Source of the DNA: Pseudomonadota bacterium
GTDB taxonomy: Bacteria; Pseudomonadota; Alphaproteobacteria; Rhizobiales; Beijerinckiaceae
Length of the DNA: 64,000 nt
Direction: 5' to 3'
Assembly (NCBI GenBank): GCA_021813805.1
Contig: JAKAJL010000012.1
Location: forward strand, 1-64,000
Shown: piece after piece, positions 1-7,860 of the stretch
Layout of the letters: each line of letters starts with the position of its first letter
Position numbering within the stretch: position 1 is the stretch's first letter
Notes under the pieces: model-generated
Told to the model about the DNA's origin: nothing
The model's database searches: none
The model's input: the letters and a program-made list of their open reading frames with translations, nothing else
Made by a program: the position numbers and the translations under genes

Positions 1-500
1 TGCAGCCTCCGCCGGCGCCGCGTTTCCCGCTTCCGCCGCGCGTCGGGCCGGCCAAGCCGGCTTTCACGCCGCCGCCGCGCTTCACGCCGCCGGCCGCCCC
101 TGCCGCCGGCGACCAGCCGCCGAGACCTCGCTTCGTCGCGCCGAGCTTCGCCCGGCGCGTGAGCCCGCCGCCCTCCGAGCCGCCTGCCGCTCCACCTCCC
201 GAGGCGCCTTCCCAACAAGCGCCGTCCGAAGCGCCTCCGACGCCTCTCGCGGCTTTGCCGCCGCTATCGGAGTTGCCGCCTTTCCCGGCGCTTGAGCCCA
301 TGCCGGAGGCCACGCAGGACATCAAGCCTGAGCCCGCGACCGAGCCTGAGCCCGCTCCAGAGCCGAAGAATGTTCCTGAAGCCAAGCCGGAGCCGGCGCC
401 CCAACCTGCGCCAGAGCCCAAGCGCGATCTGGATTTCGAACCGCTCGAATCGCTCGAAGAGGAGATGGCCAAGCTGCTGGGACGGCCGCTGAATAAATAA
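1..500 (+). CDS. Proline-rich protein, C-terminal part (5' end outside window)
   Basis: One frame is open from the first bases of the window (phase starts at base 3) to a TAA at 498-500, so this is the 3' end of a gene that begins upstream. The visible 165 or so residues are low-complexity Pro/Ala/Glu sequence (PAPEP and PEP-like repeats). It ends in a short, better-ordered acidic tail, with ESLEEEMAKLLGRP near the C-terminus. No catalytic motif is visible. A similar tail is, as I recall, found in FliO-like proteins near dksA in rhizobia, but the diagnostic membrane domain lies outside the window, so no function is assigned. A strong terminator follows 20 bases after the stop. Confidence 0.7.
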   Translation, partial: QPPPAPRFPLPPRVGPAKPAFTPPPRFTPPAAPAAGDQPPRPRFVAPSFARRVSPPPSEPPAAPPPEAPSQQAPSEAPPTPLAALPPLSELPPFPALEPMPEATQDIKPEPATEPEPAPEPKNVPEAKPEPAPQPAPEPKRDLDFEPLESLEEEMAKLLGRPLNK

Positions 501-519
501 GCCCGGCGTGAAACCGCAC

Positions 520-556
520 GGGCGCGAAAGGCATGGTCCTTTCGCGCCCTTGTTTT
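520..556 (+). terminator. Rho-independent terminator after the proline-rich gene
   Basis: A perfect 12-bp stem (GGGCGCGAAAGG / CCTTTCGCGCCC) with a 6-base loop is followed by TTGTTTT. It lies 20 bases after the upstream stop codon and just before the convergent end of dksA, so it probably ends the plus-strand transcript. Confidence 0.85.
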
Positions 557-596
557 CCTCTAGCGTTCGCCGATCGGGCCGAGGCGGCGGACCGCC

Positions 597-1016
597 TCAA
601 TCGTCGCGATAGACGCGTTCGCGGCGTTCGTGCCGTTCCTGGGCTTCGATCGACAGGGTGGCGATCGGCCGGGCGTCGAGGCGCTTCAGCGAGATCGGGT
701 CGCCGGTTTCTTCGCAATAGCCATAGGTTCCGTCATCGATTCGTCCGATGGCGGCGTCGATCTTGGAGATCAGCTTGCGCTGGCGGTCGCGCGCGCGCAA
801 TTCGATCGCGCGGTCGGTTTCCGAGGAGGCGCGGTCGGCGATGTCGGCGTGGTTTTCGCTTTCGGCCTGGAGCGCGGCAAGCGTCTCGCGCGCCTCCTGA
901 AGTATTTCGTCTTTCCACTTCAATAACTTGCGGCGGAAATAGTCGCGCTGCCGTTCGTTCATGAACGGCTCATCCTCGGATGGGCGGTAGGTTTCTATGT
1001 CATCGGCCGGAGCCAT
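597..1016 (-). CDS. dksA: DksA-type RNA polymerase-binding transcription factor
   Basis: 139 residues from ATG at 1016; a TTG six codons earlier is an alternative start, but GGGGAG lies about ten bases upstream of the ATG. The protein has the long coiled-coil segment typical of DksA (residues about 25-95) and then the C-terminal globular region with YGYCEETGDPIS and an LDARPIATLSIEAQ segment. DksA binds the RNA polymerase secondary channel and mediates the ppGpp stringent response. Only one of the four classical zinc-finger cysteines is present (in GYCEE). This is common in alphaproteobacterial DksA, so it is read as a functional non-zinc variant rather than a damaged gene. Monocistronic in appearance and convergent with the proline-rich gene. 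Confidence 0.9.
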   Translation of the reverse strand: MAPADDIETYRPSEDEPFMNERQRDYFRRKLLKWKDEILQEARETLAALQAESENHADIADRASSETDRAIELRARDRQRKLISKIDAAIGRIDDGTYGYCEETGDPISLKRLDARPIATLSIEAQERHERRERVYRDD

Positions 1017-1125
1017 GAGTCCCAGTCTCCCCAACGAATTTCGCGGCCTGTATATATCGCGCCGTCCAACTCCACAATCGGAACTGGTCGTCGACGTACA
1101 GATCGTGGGTCGAAGGCGCGGCCGT

Positions 1126-1425
1126 TCACAGTTCGGCGGAGCGGGATGGGCCGCGGTCGCGGCTGCAGGGTTCGAGTCGCATGCCCGAAGGCGAATCCTC
1201 GGCGCTGAGAATCGAAAGGCGGAAAAGCGGCAGGCTGTCGCCGCGATGGAGCGCGGCGGTCCAGCAGGATTCAGTTCCCGAATCGGTCGTCGGCGCGTCG
1301 CCGGTCTTGCCCGCCTGCGGCTCCGGGACGCGGCGGGAGCGTGCGATGAAGCGCAGGAAGGATCGAAAGAGCGCGATTTGGTGATGCGACGCGGTTTTGC
1401 CGGCGAACCGGTTCTTTCTTGTCAT
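1126..1425 (-). CDS. Small hypothetical protein
   Basis: 99 codons from ATG at 1425, which is preceded at about 5 bases by a very strong Shine-Dalgarno sequence (GGGGAGGGG). The protein begins MTRKNRF, is basic in its first half (FRSFLRFIARSRR) and otherwise Ser/Thr-rich, and has a single Cys. No domain is recognised. The ribosome binding site is the main argument that it is real. It lies upstream of dksA in the same direction with about 110 bases between them, so the two could be co-transcribed. Confidence 0.45.
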   Translation of the reverse strand: MTRKNRFAGKTASHHQIALFRSFLRFIARSRRVPEPQAGKTGDAPTTDSGTESCWTAALHRGDSLPLFRLSILSAEDSPSGMRLEPCSRDRGPSRSAEL

Positions 1426-1628
1426 TCTCGCCCCTCCCCTTGGTCGATCCGCAGGACTTGTAAAGTTTTCAATAAGGTAAGTTAATTTACGATTTACAAT
1501 GTTAATCATCGCAAAGGAAATGTAAAGTTTTCATTCGTAAATCTGCCGCTCTTTCGCTAAAATTTTCGGGCGCCGGTGGACGTTTTGTGTATGTTCCGTT
1601 TTGCCGGCGCCGCGAAGGGGAGGGCTGA

Positions 1629-2093
1629 ATGGGCGCGGGTTTCGAACAGAATGCCGAATTTCTGGCGCTGGCGGCGCGCGAGGCGCGCGACGAGACGCAC
1701 CGTCTGCTGGCGCGCCTCGAAATCGTCATCGCCGGTCTTGCCGCCAAGGATCCCGCTGCCGGTCTCGACCTGCGCCGTTCCACTGTCGAATTTCTCGCGG
1801 CCGCGGGCGACGGCGCCCGGCGCGGCGAGTCCTTCCTGTCGGTGGTCGGGCGGCCTCAAAGCGAACGGGCCAGCGAAGTCGAACCGATGATCGTCGAAAT
1901 GCTCGAAGGCGAGACCGGCGGCCTGCATGTCGACGCGATTTTCGAGTTGCTCACCGAGACGGGTTTTGAAATTACGAAGGGCAATCTGTCTGTAAAATTA
2001 CACAGAATGCTCAAGGCCGGCCGGCTGATCTCGACCGCGCGCGGCTTCTATGCGCTCTCGACCATGGAGCGGGCGCGGCGTCAGGCGGGGTGA
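1629..2093 (+). CDS. Hypothetical protein with a winged-helix-like C-terminus
   Basis: 154 residues from ATG at 1629 with an AGGGGAGGG ribosome binding site just upstream. The N-terminal half is helical and rich in Ala/Arg/Glu. The C-terminal 65 residues (from about EPMIVEML through KLHRMLKAGRLISTARGFYAL) have the helix-turn-helix-wing layout of small DNA-binding domains, with a final GRLISTARGFYAL strand-turn-strand. A role as a DNA-binding or regulatory protein is an inference from that layout. The 200 bases upstream are AT-rich compared with the rest of the window and probably hold its promoter. Confidence 0.7.
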   Translation: MGAGFEQNAEFLALAAREARDETHRLLARLEIVIAGLAAKDPAAGLDLRRSTVEFLAAAGDGARRGESFLSVVGRPQSERASEVEPMIVEMLEGETGGLHVDAIFELLTETGFEITKGNLSVKLHRMLKAGRLISTARGFYALSTMERARRQAG

Positions 2094-2140
2094 AACAAAA
2101 GGGCGGGCAACGAAGGCCCTCCCGTCGCCGATGCGGATCT

Positions 2141-2186
2141 CGCCGGGCGTCGCCTAAGTGGCGGCTCACGCCGGGCGTCGCTTAGG
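2141..2186. repeat. Short tandem-like direct repeat beside icd
   Basis: Two 18-base copies of CGCCGGGCGTCGCCTAAG and CGCCGGGCGTCGCTTAGG (16 of 18 identical) lie 28 bases apart, between the convergent ends of the winged-helix protein gene and icd. No function can be assigned. Confidence 0.5.
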
Positions 2187-2194
2187 TCGTCAGC

Positions 2195-3409
2195 CTACGC
2201 CGACATGGCCTTTTTCAGGTTCTCGTCGATCTTGTCCAAAAAGCCCGTGGTCGAGAGCCATTTCTGCTCCGGGCCGACCAGCAAGGCGAGGTCCTTGGTC
2301 ATGAAGCCGGATTCGACCGTGTCCACACAGACCTTTTCCAGCGTTGCGGAAAACTTCGCCAGTTCGGCGTTGTTGTCGAGCTTGGCGCGATGGGCGAGGC
2401 CGCGGGTCCAGGCGAAGATCGAGGCGATGGAATTGGTCGAGGTTTCCTTGCCCTTCTGATGCTCGCGATAATGACGGGTGACGGTGCCGTGGGCGGCTTC
2501 CGCCTCCACCGTCTTGCCGTCCGGGGTCATCAGCACGGAGGTCATCAGGCCGAGCGACCCGAAACCCTGGGCCGCCGTGTCAGATTGCACGTCGCCGTCA
2601 TAGTTCTTGCAGGCCCAGACATAGCCGCCCGACCATTTCAGGCAGGAGGCGACCATGTCGTCGATCAGGCGATGCTCGTAATGAATGCCGGCCGCCTTGA
2701 ACTTTTCCGCGAACTCAGCGTCGTAAATTTCCTGGAACAGGTCCTTGAAGCGGCCGTCATAGGCTTTCAGAATGGTGTTCTTGGTCGAGAGATAGACAGG
2801 ATATTTGCGCGCTAGCCCGTAATTGAACGAGGCGCGGGCAAAATCGCGGATCGATTCGTCGAGATTGTACATCGACATTGCGACGCCGGCGCCGGGGAAC
2901 TTGAACACTTCCTTCTCGATGATCGTTCCGTCCTCGCCCTCGAACTTGACGGTCAGACGGCCCTTGCCGGGAACCTTGAAGTCAGTGGCGCGATATTGGT
3001 CGCCGAAAGCGTGACGGCCGATGACGAAGGGCTGTGTCCAGCCGGGCACGAGGCGCGGCACGTTCCTGCAGATGATCGGCTCGCGGAAGATGACCCCGCC
3101 GAGGATATTGCGGATGGTGCCGTTGGGCGACTTCCACATTTCCTTGAGATTGAATTCCTTCACCCGGGCTTCGTCCGGGGTGATGGTCGCGCATTTCACC
3201 GCGACGCCGTATTTCTTGGTCGCCTCCGCCGAATCGACGGTCACCTGGTCGTTGGTGGCGTCGCGGTTCTCGACTGAGAGGTCGTAATATTTGATGTCGA
3301 GGTCGAGATAGGGGTGGATCAGCTTGTCCTTGATCAACTGCCAGATGATACGGGTCATCTCGTCGCCGTCCATCTCGACGACAGGATTGGCGACCTTGAT
3401 CTTGCTCAT
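2195..3409 (-). CDS. icd: Isocitrate dehydrogenase (NADP-dependent)
   Basis: 404 residues, the length of the homodimeric eukaryote-like NADP-IDH family found in alphaproteobacteria (not the 416-residue E. coli type). It begins [21 protein letters not shown], a hallmark of that subfamily. Substrate-binding segments are visible, including [12 protein letters not shown], and the metal/substrate Asp region near [14 protein letters not shown]. It decarboxylates isocitrate to 2-oxoglutarate in the TCA cycle, giving NADPH. The ATG at 3409 follows an AAGG ribosome binding sequence. It stands alone; the neighbouring kinase gene ends 130 bases upstream. Confidence 0.97.
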   Translation of the reverse strand: MSKIKVANPVVEMDGDEMTRIIWQLIKDKLIHPYLDLDIKYYDLSVENRDATNDQVTVDSAEATKKYGVAVKCATITPDEARVKEFNLKEMWKSPNGTIRNILGGVIFREPIICRNVPRLVPGWTQPFVIGRHAFGDQYRATDFKVPGKGRLTVKFEGEDGTIIEKEVFKFPGAGVAMSMYNLDESIRDFARASFNYGLARKYPVYLSTKNTILKAYDGRFKDLFQEIYDAEFAEKFKAAGIHYEHRLIDDMVASCLKWSGGYVWACKNYDGDVQSDTAAQGFGSLGLMTSVLMTPDGKTVEAEAAHGTVTRHYREHQKGKETSTNSIASIFAWTRGLAHRAKLDNNAELAKFSATLEKVCVDTVESGFMTKDLALLVGPEQKWLSTTGFLDKIDENLKKAMSA

Positions 3410-3538
3410 ACGCTGACCTTTCGCTCGGCTTGCCTGCGCCGCGCCCGACGGGGCGCGTTTCCGTCGCGCCTATAGCATCGGCAGTCCCGGTCGCCTAGTA
3501 AGGCTTTTGGCGGGTTCCGCGCAAAATTTCTGCGCCTA

Positions 3539-4660
3539 TCAAAGCTCCGCGCCGCGTCCGGCGTCGGCGGCGGCGGGAAAGTCGATCGCGAAGGCCGAAC
3601 CGACGGTTGGCATGGAGGTCGCGGTCAGTCGCCAGCCATGCCGCTGCGCCACGGTCTTGCAGATCGCGAGACCGATCCCGGTTCCCGGATAATCCCCGCG
3701 ACCGTGCAGGCGCCTGAAGGGCTCGAAGATCGTTTCGGCGTCGGCGGAGGCGAATCCGATGCCGCGATCCGCGATCGTGAGACGGCTCTCGGAGTCGCCG
3801 GGCTCGAGATGGATACTCACCTGCGGCGGGAGATTTGGCTTATGATATTTCAAGGCGTTGGAGAGAATATTCTGAAGCAGTTGATGAAGTTGAAGGCGGT
3901 CGGCCTCAACCGGAAAATCGTCTCCAGTCCATGCAATTTCCGCCTTCGTCTCGGCGACGGTGAGCGACAGCGCGTCCAGCGCGCGCGCCAGCGCCGCCTT
4001 GATCGAGATCGGCTCGACCGAGTGGGATTGGTTCGCCGCGCGGGCGTAAGCTAGCAGGTCGGCGACCAGCCGGCGGGCGTGGAGGGCCGACGACGCCATG
4101 ACGTCGGCGGCGTAGAGCGCCTCGTTGCGGTCGTCCTTGGCCATGGCCGCGGTAAGAATATCGGCGAAGGCGGAAATCTTGCGCAATGGCTCCTGGATGT
4201 CATGGGAGGCGACATAGGCGAAGCGGGCCAGATTCTCATTGGCCATTTCCAGTTCGCCCAGGGCGCGGCGCAGGGCATATTCGGAATCGCGTCGCGCGCT
4301 GACGTCGATGACGAAGGCCACGACCTTGGGGCCCATGGCCGAATCGATCGGCGTCAGGCCGACTTCGATGAAAAATTCGGAGCCGTCGCGGCGCCGGGCC
4401 ACCAGATCGCGGCCGGTTCCCATCTGGCGTTTGGCCGGCGCGGCGGCGAAGCCGGCGCGATGTCCGCGATGCGCCCGGCGCAAGCTCGCCGGCATCAGGC
4501 TTTCGACGCATTTGCCGGCCAGATCCCCTGGACCATAGCCGAACATGCGCTCGCATTCGCCATTGACGAGTTCGATGCGCCCCGCGCCGTCGACCAGCAA
4601 CATTCCGGCGGGGCAGGCTTCGAAAGCCAGCCGCAGCATTTCGTTTTCGTCGCGCATCAT
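3539..4660 (-). CDS. PAS-domain sensor histidine kinase
   Basis: About 373 residues from ATG at 4660 (a GTG two codons upstream is possible; a GAGG lies before the ATG). There is one PAS domain at about residues 10-125 (LLVDGAGRIELVN, MFGYGPGDLAG). A dimerisation/phosphoacceptor segment, SHDIQEPLRKI, puts the phosphorylated His near residue 153, and an HATPase domain carries the N-box NALKYHKP, G1 box DRGIGF and G2 GTGIGLAI. No transmembrane segment is visible, so it is a cytosolic sensor. HDIQEPL-type kinases are often paired with small receiver-only regulators, and one is transcribed divergently from 4873, so they probably form a two-component pair. The sensed signal is unknown. Confidence 0.9.
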   Translation of the reverse strand: MMRDENEMLRLAFEACPAGMLLVDGAGRIELVNGECERMFGYGPGDLAGKCVESLMPASLRRAHRGHRAGFAAAPAKRQMGTGRDLVARRRDGSEFFIEVGLTPIDSAMGPKVVAFVIDVSARRDSEYALRRALGELEMANENLARFAYVASHDIQEPLRKISAFADILTAAMAKDDRNEALYAADVMASSALHARRLVADLLAYARAANQSHSVEPISIKAALARALDALSLTVAETKAEIAWTGDDFPVEADRLQLHQLLQNILSNALKYHKPNLPPQVSIHLEPGDSESRLTIADRGIGFASADAETIFEPFRRLHGRGDYPGTGIGLAICKTVAQRHGWRLTATSMPTVGSAFAIDFPAAADAGRGAEL

Positions 4661-4752
4661 GTCCACGCCTCGTGGAACCCGATCGGCGAAGCGTGAGTCT
4701 TCCCTGTTCGCGCCTCTGTTCCAATTGCAAGTCTAACGTGAGCGTCCTATCA

Positions 4753-4784
4753 TTTCACGCGCTGGTTTCATGCGGCGCGTGAAA
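4753..4784. promoter_or_regulatory. Palindrome in the divergent kinase / regulator intergenic region
   Basis: A perfect 10-bp inverted repeat, TTTCACGCGC / GCGCGTGAAA, has a 12-base spacer and lies between the divergent starts of the histidine kinase (4660) and the response regulator (4873). Its place fits an operator or a shared promoter element, but no cognate regulator is evident. Confidence 0.4.
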
Positions 4785-4872
4785 ATTAGAACGGTTCCGC
4801 CGGGGGGCGAACGATATTGTTCTCGACCGGCCGTCGTGCACAATAGTCCGGCGCAATCGAGAGGATTCGCGG

Positions 4873-5316
4873 ATGACGGCTGACAAACAGGGCCTGGACC
4901 GCGACGTCGAGATCCTGATCATCGAGGACGATCGCGACGACGCTTATCTGCTGACTCGCGCCCTGACCGAGGTCGCCGGGGAGCGCGGGCTCAATCTGGA
5001 CATTCGGCATGTGGTCAACGGCCTGGACGCCATGGGCGACGTCGCGCGCAAGGATCTGCTCAACCGCCTCCCCAAGGTGGTGGTGGTCGATCTCAACATG
5101 CCGGTGATGGACGGCGGGCGTTTTCTAAAGCTGCTGCGTTCCGAAATGGACCTTCCCGACCTGAGGGCCGTTGTGCTGACCACCTCGACCGAGAAGCATG
5201 TCCATGACGAGGCCCGCGCCAATGGCGCCGATATGGTTTTCTCGAAGCCGAGCGAATTTCGCGAGCTGGTCGCCATCGCCCGGCGGATTCTCGAATTCGG
5301 CCCAGTCGCCGGATGA
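4873..5316 (+). CDS. Single-domain response regulator (Rcp1-like receiver)
   Basis: 147 residues consisting of one receiver domain and no output domain. Acidic residues occur in LIIEDDRDDAY. The phosphorylated Asp is D73 in VVVDLNMPVMDG, Thr lies in VLTTSTE and the conserved Lys in VFSKPSEF. The long alpha1-beta2 segment and the acidic EDDRDDAYL motif are typical of the Rcp1 family that works with phytochrome-like or PAS kinases. It is transcribed divergently from the PAS kinase and is the probable phosphorylation partner. With no DNA-binding part it must act through protein contacts or as a phosphate sink. Confidence 0.9.
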   Translation: MTADKQGLDRDVEILIIEDDRDDAYLLTRALTEVAGERGLNLDIRHVVNGLDAMGDVARKDLLNRLPKVVVVDLNMPVMDGGRFLKLLRSEMDLPDLRAVVLTTSTEKHVHDEARANGADMVFSKPSEFRELVAIARRILEFGPVAG

Positions 5317-5394
5317 TGCGAGTCTTTCGCCCAGGCCGGATTTCCCTTTCCGTGATCCTGCATTAGTTTGCGCTCCGTTTTCGGAGGGCGTGCA

Positions 5395-6279
5395 GTGGTC
5401 GGGGCAGGGACGGATCGGACAAAACCGCTTTTCGAGGGCGGCCCGGCGATCATTCTGGTGCGGCCGCAGCTCGCGGTGAATATCGGCATGTGCGCGCGGG
5501 CCATGGCCAATTTCGGCCTGTCCGACCTGCGGCTCGTTTCTCCGCGTGAAGGCTGGCCGCGCACCGGCGCGCGGCGTAAGGGCGCCTATGCGGCGGCCGC
5601 CGGCGCCGTCCATCTGCTGGAGCGCGCCAAGGTTTACGAGTCAACCGAAGCCGCGACGGCGGACCTGAATTTCGTCTGGGCGACGACGGCGCGCGAACGC
5701 GGCCAGTTCAAGCGGGTCGAGACTCCGGCGCGGGCCATGCCGGAATGCGCCGCCGCGACGCTGGCGGGAGAAAAGCACGGCATATTGTTCGGCCCCGAAC
5801 GAACCGGACTCGACAATGACGACATCGCGCTCGCCAGCGCCATCCTGACTTTTCCGGTCAATCCGGCCTACGGCTCGCTCAATCTCGCCCAGGCGGTGCT
5901 GCTGTGCGGCTATGAATATTTTCGCGCGCGAGAAGGGGGCGTCCTGCCTTTCGCGCGCGAAGAACGTTCGCCCCCCGCCCAGCGCGAAATGGTCCTGTCC
6001 TTCTTCGAATTCGTCGAGGGCAAGCTCGACGCGGCCGGTTTCTTCCGCCCCGAATCGAAACGCCCGGTGATGCAGCGCAACCTGCGCAACATGTTCCACC
6101 GCATGAACCTGACCCAACAGGACGTGCGCACCCTCTGGGGCGCCATCGTGAGACTGGTCGAGGGCCCGCGTGAAAAGCCGCAAACGCGCAAACGGATCAA
6201 GCAGACGAAGCCGCCGGCGTCAGAAGGCGACGCGCCTGCTCTCTCCTCCGGTTTAGGTGGAAAGGGGCAGACGCCATAG
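5395..6279 (+). CDS. trmJ: tRNA (cytidine/uridine-2'-O-)-methyltransferase, TrmJ/SpoU family
   Basis: The GTG at 5395 is preferred as start because GGAGGG lies 6 bases upstream (294 residues); an in-frame TTG at 5368 would add 9. This is a SPOUT-fold RNA methyltransferase. The N-terminal motif LVRPQLAVNIGMCARAMANF is followed by the knot-forming motifs GILFGPERTGLDNDD and NPAYGSLNLAQAV that bind S-adenosylmethionine. TrmJ methylates the ribose of position 32 in several tRNAs. The C-terminal tail after about residue 245 is basic (KPQTRKRIKQTKPP) and probably helps RNA binding. Confidence 0.92.
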   Translation: MVGAGTDRTKPLFEGGPAIILVRPQLAVNIGMCARAMANFGLSDLRLVSPREGWPRTGARRKGAYAAAAGAVHLLERAKVYESTEAATADLNFVWATTARERGQFKRVETPARAMPECAAATLAGEKHGILFGPERTGLDNDDIALASAILTFPVNPAYGSLNLAQAVLLCGYEYFRAREGGVLPFAREERSPPAQREMVLSFFEFVEGKLDAAGFFRPESKRPVMQRNLRNMFHRMNLTQQDVRTLWGAIVRLVEGPREKPQTRKRIKQTKPPASEGDAPALSSGLGGKGQTP

Positions 6280-6354
6280 AAGGGAAACCCGCTCGCGCGA
6301 TAACCTTCGCGCAAGATTCGACCACTTTCATCCCATGCGGCTGAGGAGGCGCTG

Positions 6355-6735
6355 ATGTCGGTTCCGGGCTTGAACGGTGTTGGCCCGGACATTGCGGCAG
6401 CGATCCGTCTGGCGCAAAACGCCGCGCCCGCGGCGCCGCGGGCGAGCAACGGCGCCGTTTCCCCACGCGCCGACCCGCCTGAAGACAAGGCCGCCCGGCA
6501 CGCGCTCAACGAGCTTCTGAACGGCGCGGCGCCGTCCGACGCCTCCATCGGCCTCTATTGCGCCGCTCCGGATGCGGCGGCGCTCGCCGTGGAGCTTCAG
6601 GCCTATCAGGCGAGCCTGATCATCGGCCTCCGGACGATGCTCCGCAAATTGCGCAGATTGCCCCAGGACCGGAGGAAAATTCTTCCCGTCCCCGTATTGG
6701 AAGAGGGCGGGACGCGCGAGGACGAACAGGCGTGA
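6355..6735 (+). CDS. Hypothetical protein
   Basis: 126 residues from ATG at 6355, preceded by a strong GAGGAGG 5 bases away. The N-terminal half is Ala/Pro-rich and probably disordered. The second half is helical (ALAVELQAYQASLIIGLRTMLRKLRRL) and ends in an acidic tail. No family is recognised. It lies between trmJ and the convergent dsrE2-tusA pair. Confidence 0.6.
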   Translation: MSVPGLNGVGPDIAAAIRLAQNAAPAAPRASNGAVSPRADPPEDKAARHALNELLNGAAPSDASIGLYCAAPDAAALAVELQAYQASLIIGLRTMLRKLRRLPQDRRKILPVPVLEEGGTREDEQA

Positions 6736-6757
6736 TGCCCGAGGACTCCTCCCGGTT

Positions 6758-7402
6758 TCAGATGAACAAGGTGATGTCGGATTTCTGCGCCATCGGCAGA
6801 AAGCTCGCCGCGCCGACCCAGCCCGCTATATCGGAAATGAAGTCGGGCTTGTCGAAGCCGAAGGCGTCCACCGTCATCTGGCAGGCGTAAAGTTTCACCC
6901 CCGCTTCGACCGATAATTCGCGCAATTCCTCGATTGACGCGACGCCCTTCTGCCGGAACGTGCGCTTCATCAAGGCCGTCGCCATGCGCTCGAAGCCGGG
7001 CAGGTTGGATTTCACGAAATTAGGGATCGGCCAGTCGATCTGGCGAAACCAGTCGGGACCGATCGGCATTTTCATCGGCATGGCGGGATTACCCAACGGC
7101 GTCACTTCCAGATCGAGGTCTTTCTTGAGCAGTTTCAGCCCGTAGAAGGTGAAAAAGATCGACACGTCATAGCCGAGCGCCGCCGCCGTCGAGGCGAGGA
7201 TGAACGGCGGATAGGCCCAGTCGATCGTGCCCTTGGTGGCGATGATCGCCATGGAGGGGGTGCGGGCCGCCTCGCGCTCCCTCATTTTCTGCTCGAAACG
7301 CGCGTCGAACCATCCGTCGAACTTCTGTCGCTCTGCCGGCGAAAACTCTCCCGGCGACGTCGTGGGCTCGCTGGATGTTTTCAGGCTGGTCACATTGGTC
7401 AT
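6758..7402 (-). CDS. DsrE2-like (DsrE/DsrF/DrsH superfamily) sulfur-relay protein
   Basis: 214 residues. After a charged N-terminal 45 residues comes the DsrE-like fold: TPSMAIIATKGTIDWAYPPF, then an alpha-beta core with YGLKLLKKD. It ends with the segment LYACQMTVDAFGF, holding the conserved Cys that can carry persulfide sulfur. It lies 9 bases downstream of tusA in the same operon, the classic DsrE2-TusA pairing seen in sulfur-trafficking and sulfur-oxidising gene sets. A role as an inner-membrane-associated or cytosolic sulfur-transfer protein follows from family and context; the physiological sulfur source is not shown. Confidence 0.85.
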   Translation of the reverse strand: MTNVTSLKTSSEPTTSPGEFSPAERQKFDGWFDARFEQKMREREAARTPSMAIIATKGTIDWAYPPFILASTAAALGYDVSIFFTFYGLKLLKKDLDLEVTPLGNPAMPMKMPIGPDWFRQIDWPIPNFVKSNLPGFERMATALMKRTFRQKGVASIEELRELSVEAGVKLYACQMTVDAFGFDKPDFISDIAGWVGAASFLPMAQKSDITLFI

Positions 7403-7411
7403 GGCCGTCCC

Positions 7412-7660
7412 TCACGCCTTGCGGATCAGGAATTCGAAGACGCCGTCGGCGGCGTTCGACGCCGCCAGTTCGTTGCCGGTCTGGCGGCAGAACGAGGCGA
7501 AATCGGCGACCGAGCCAGGGTCGGTCGAGACGACCTGAAGGACGTCGCCGGCGCCGAGGCCGGAAATGGCCTTTTTGGCCTTCAATATCGGCAGCGGGCA
7601 ATTGAGCCCCTTGGCGTCGAGCGTCTGGGTGACCTGGACCGTTTCGGCTGTAGCGCGCAT
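7412..7660 (-). CDS. tusA: TusA-family sulfur carrier protein
   Basis: 82 residues from ATG at 7660, chosen because GGGAG lies 8 bases upstream; a longer in-frame extension would run through the operator region. It has the CPxP motif of the TusA family: LNCPLPILKAKKAI, with the persulfide-carrying Cys at residue 21. TusA proteins accept sulfur from cysteine desulfurases or rhodaneses and pass it to DsrE-type partners. First gene of a two-gene operon with dsrE2. Its promoter region contains two palindromes facing the divergent TetR gene, so repression by that TetR is likely. Confidence 0.9.
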   Translation of the reverse strand: MRATAETVQVTQTLDAKGLNCPLPILKAKKAISGLGAGDVLQVVSTDPGSVADFASFCRQTGNELAASNAADGVFEFLIRKA

Positions 7661-7706
7661 GGCGAATTCTCCCTTGAAATTGGCTGGATTTCGGTTTTCG
7701 TTTGAA

Positions 7707-7724
7707 ACAAACCAGTTCGTCTGT
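7707..7724. promoter_or_regulatory. Imperfect operator palindrome (tusA side)
   Basis: ACAAACCAGTTCGTCTGT is a degenerate copy of the perfect palindrome at 7739-7756, with the same left arm and 6 of 8 arm positions paired. Two copies in the tusA/tetR intergenic region suggest binding of two TetR dimers. Confidence 0.6.
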
Positions 7725-7738
7725 AAATTGAAGATATT

Positions 7739-7756
7739 ACAAACCAACTGGTTTGT
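7739..7756. promoter_or_regulatory. Operator palindrome between tusA and tetR
   Basis: ACAAACCAACTGGTTTGT has perfect 8-bp arms (ACAAACCA / TGGTTTGT) around 2 bases. It overlaps a second perfect palindrome, TGTCTAGACA, at 7754-7763. The position between the divergent tusA-dsrE2 operon and the TetR gene is typical of TetR-family operators. Confidence 0.7.
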
Positions 7757-7860
7757 CTAGACATATTTCGATCATCGCATATGAAAGCCGTCGAATATGC
7801 GAAATCATCGTGATTTCGGGCGTTTGGCTGAAATCGGACGACGCGACGCGGATTGAGGAT

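Noticed and set aside
1165-1185. GGTTCGAGTC, resembling a tRNA T-loop
   Set aside because: No acceptor stem, anticodon arm or CCA context can be folded around it, and it lies in the antisense of a small candidate gene.
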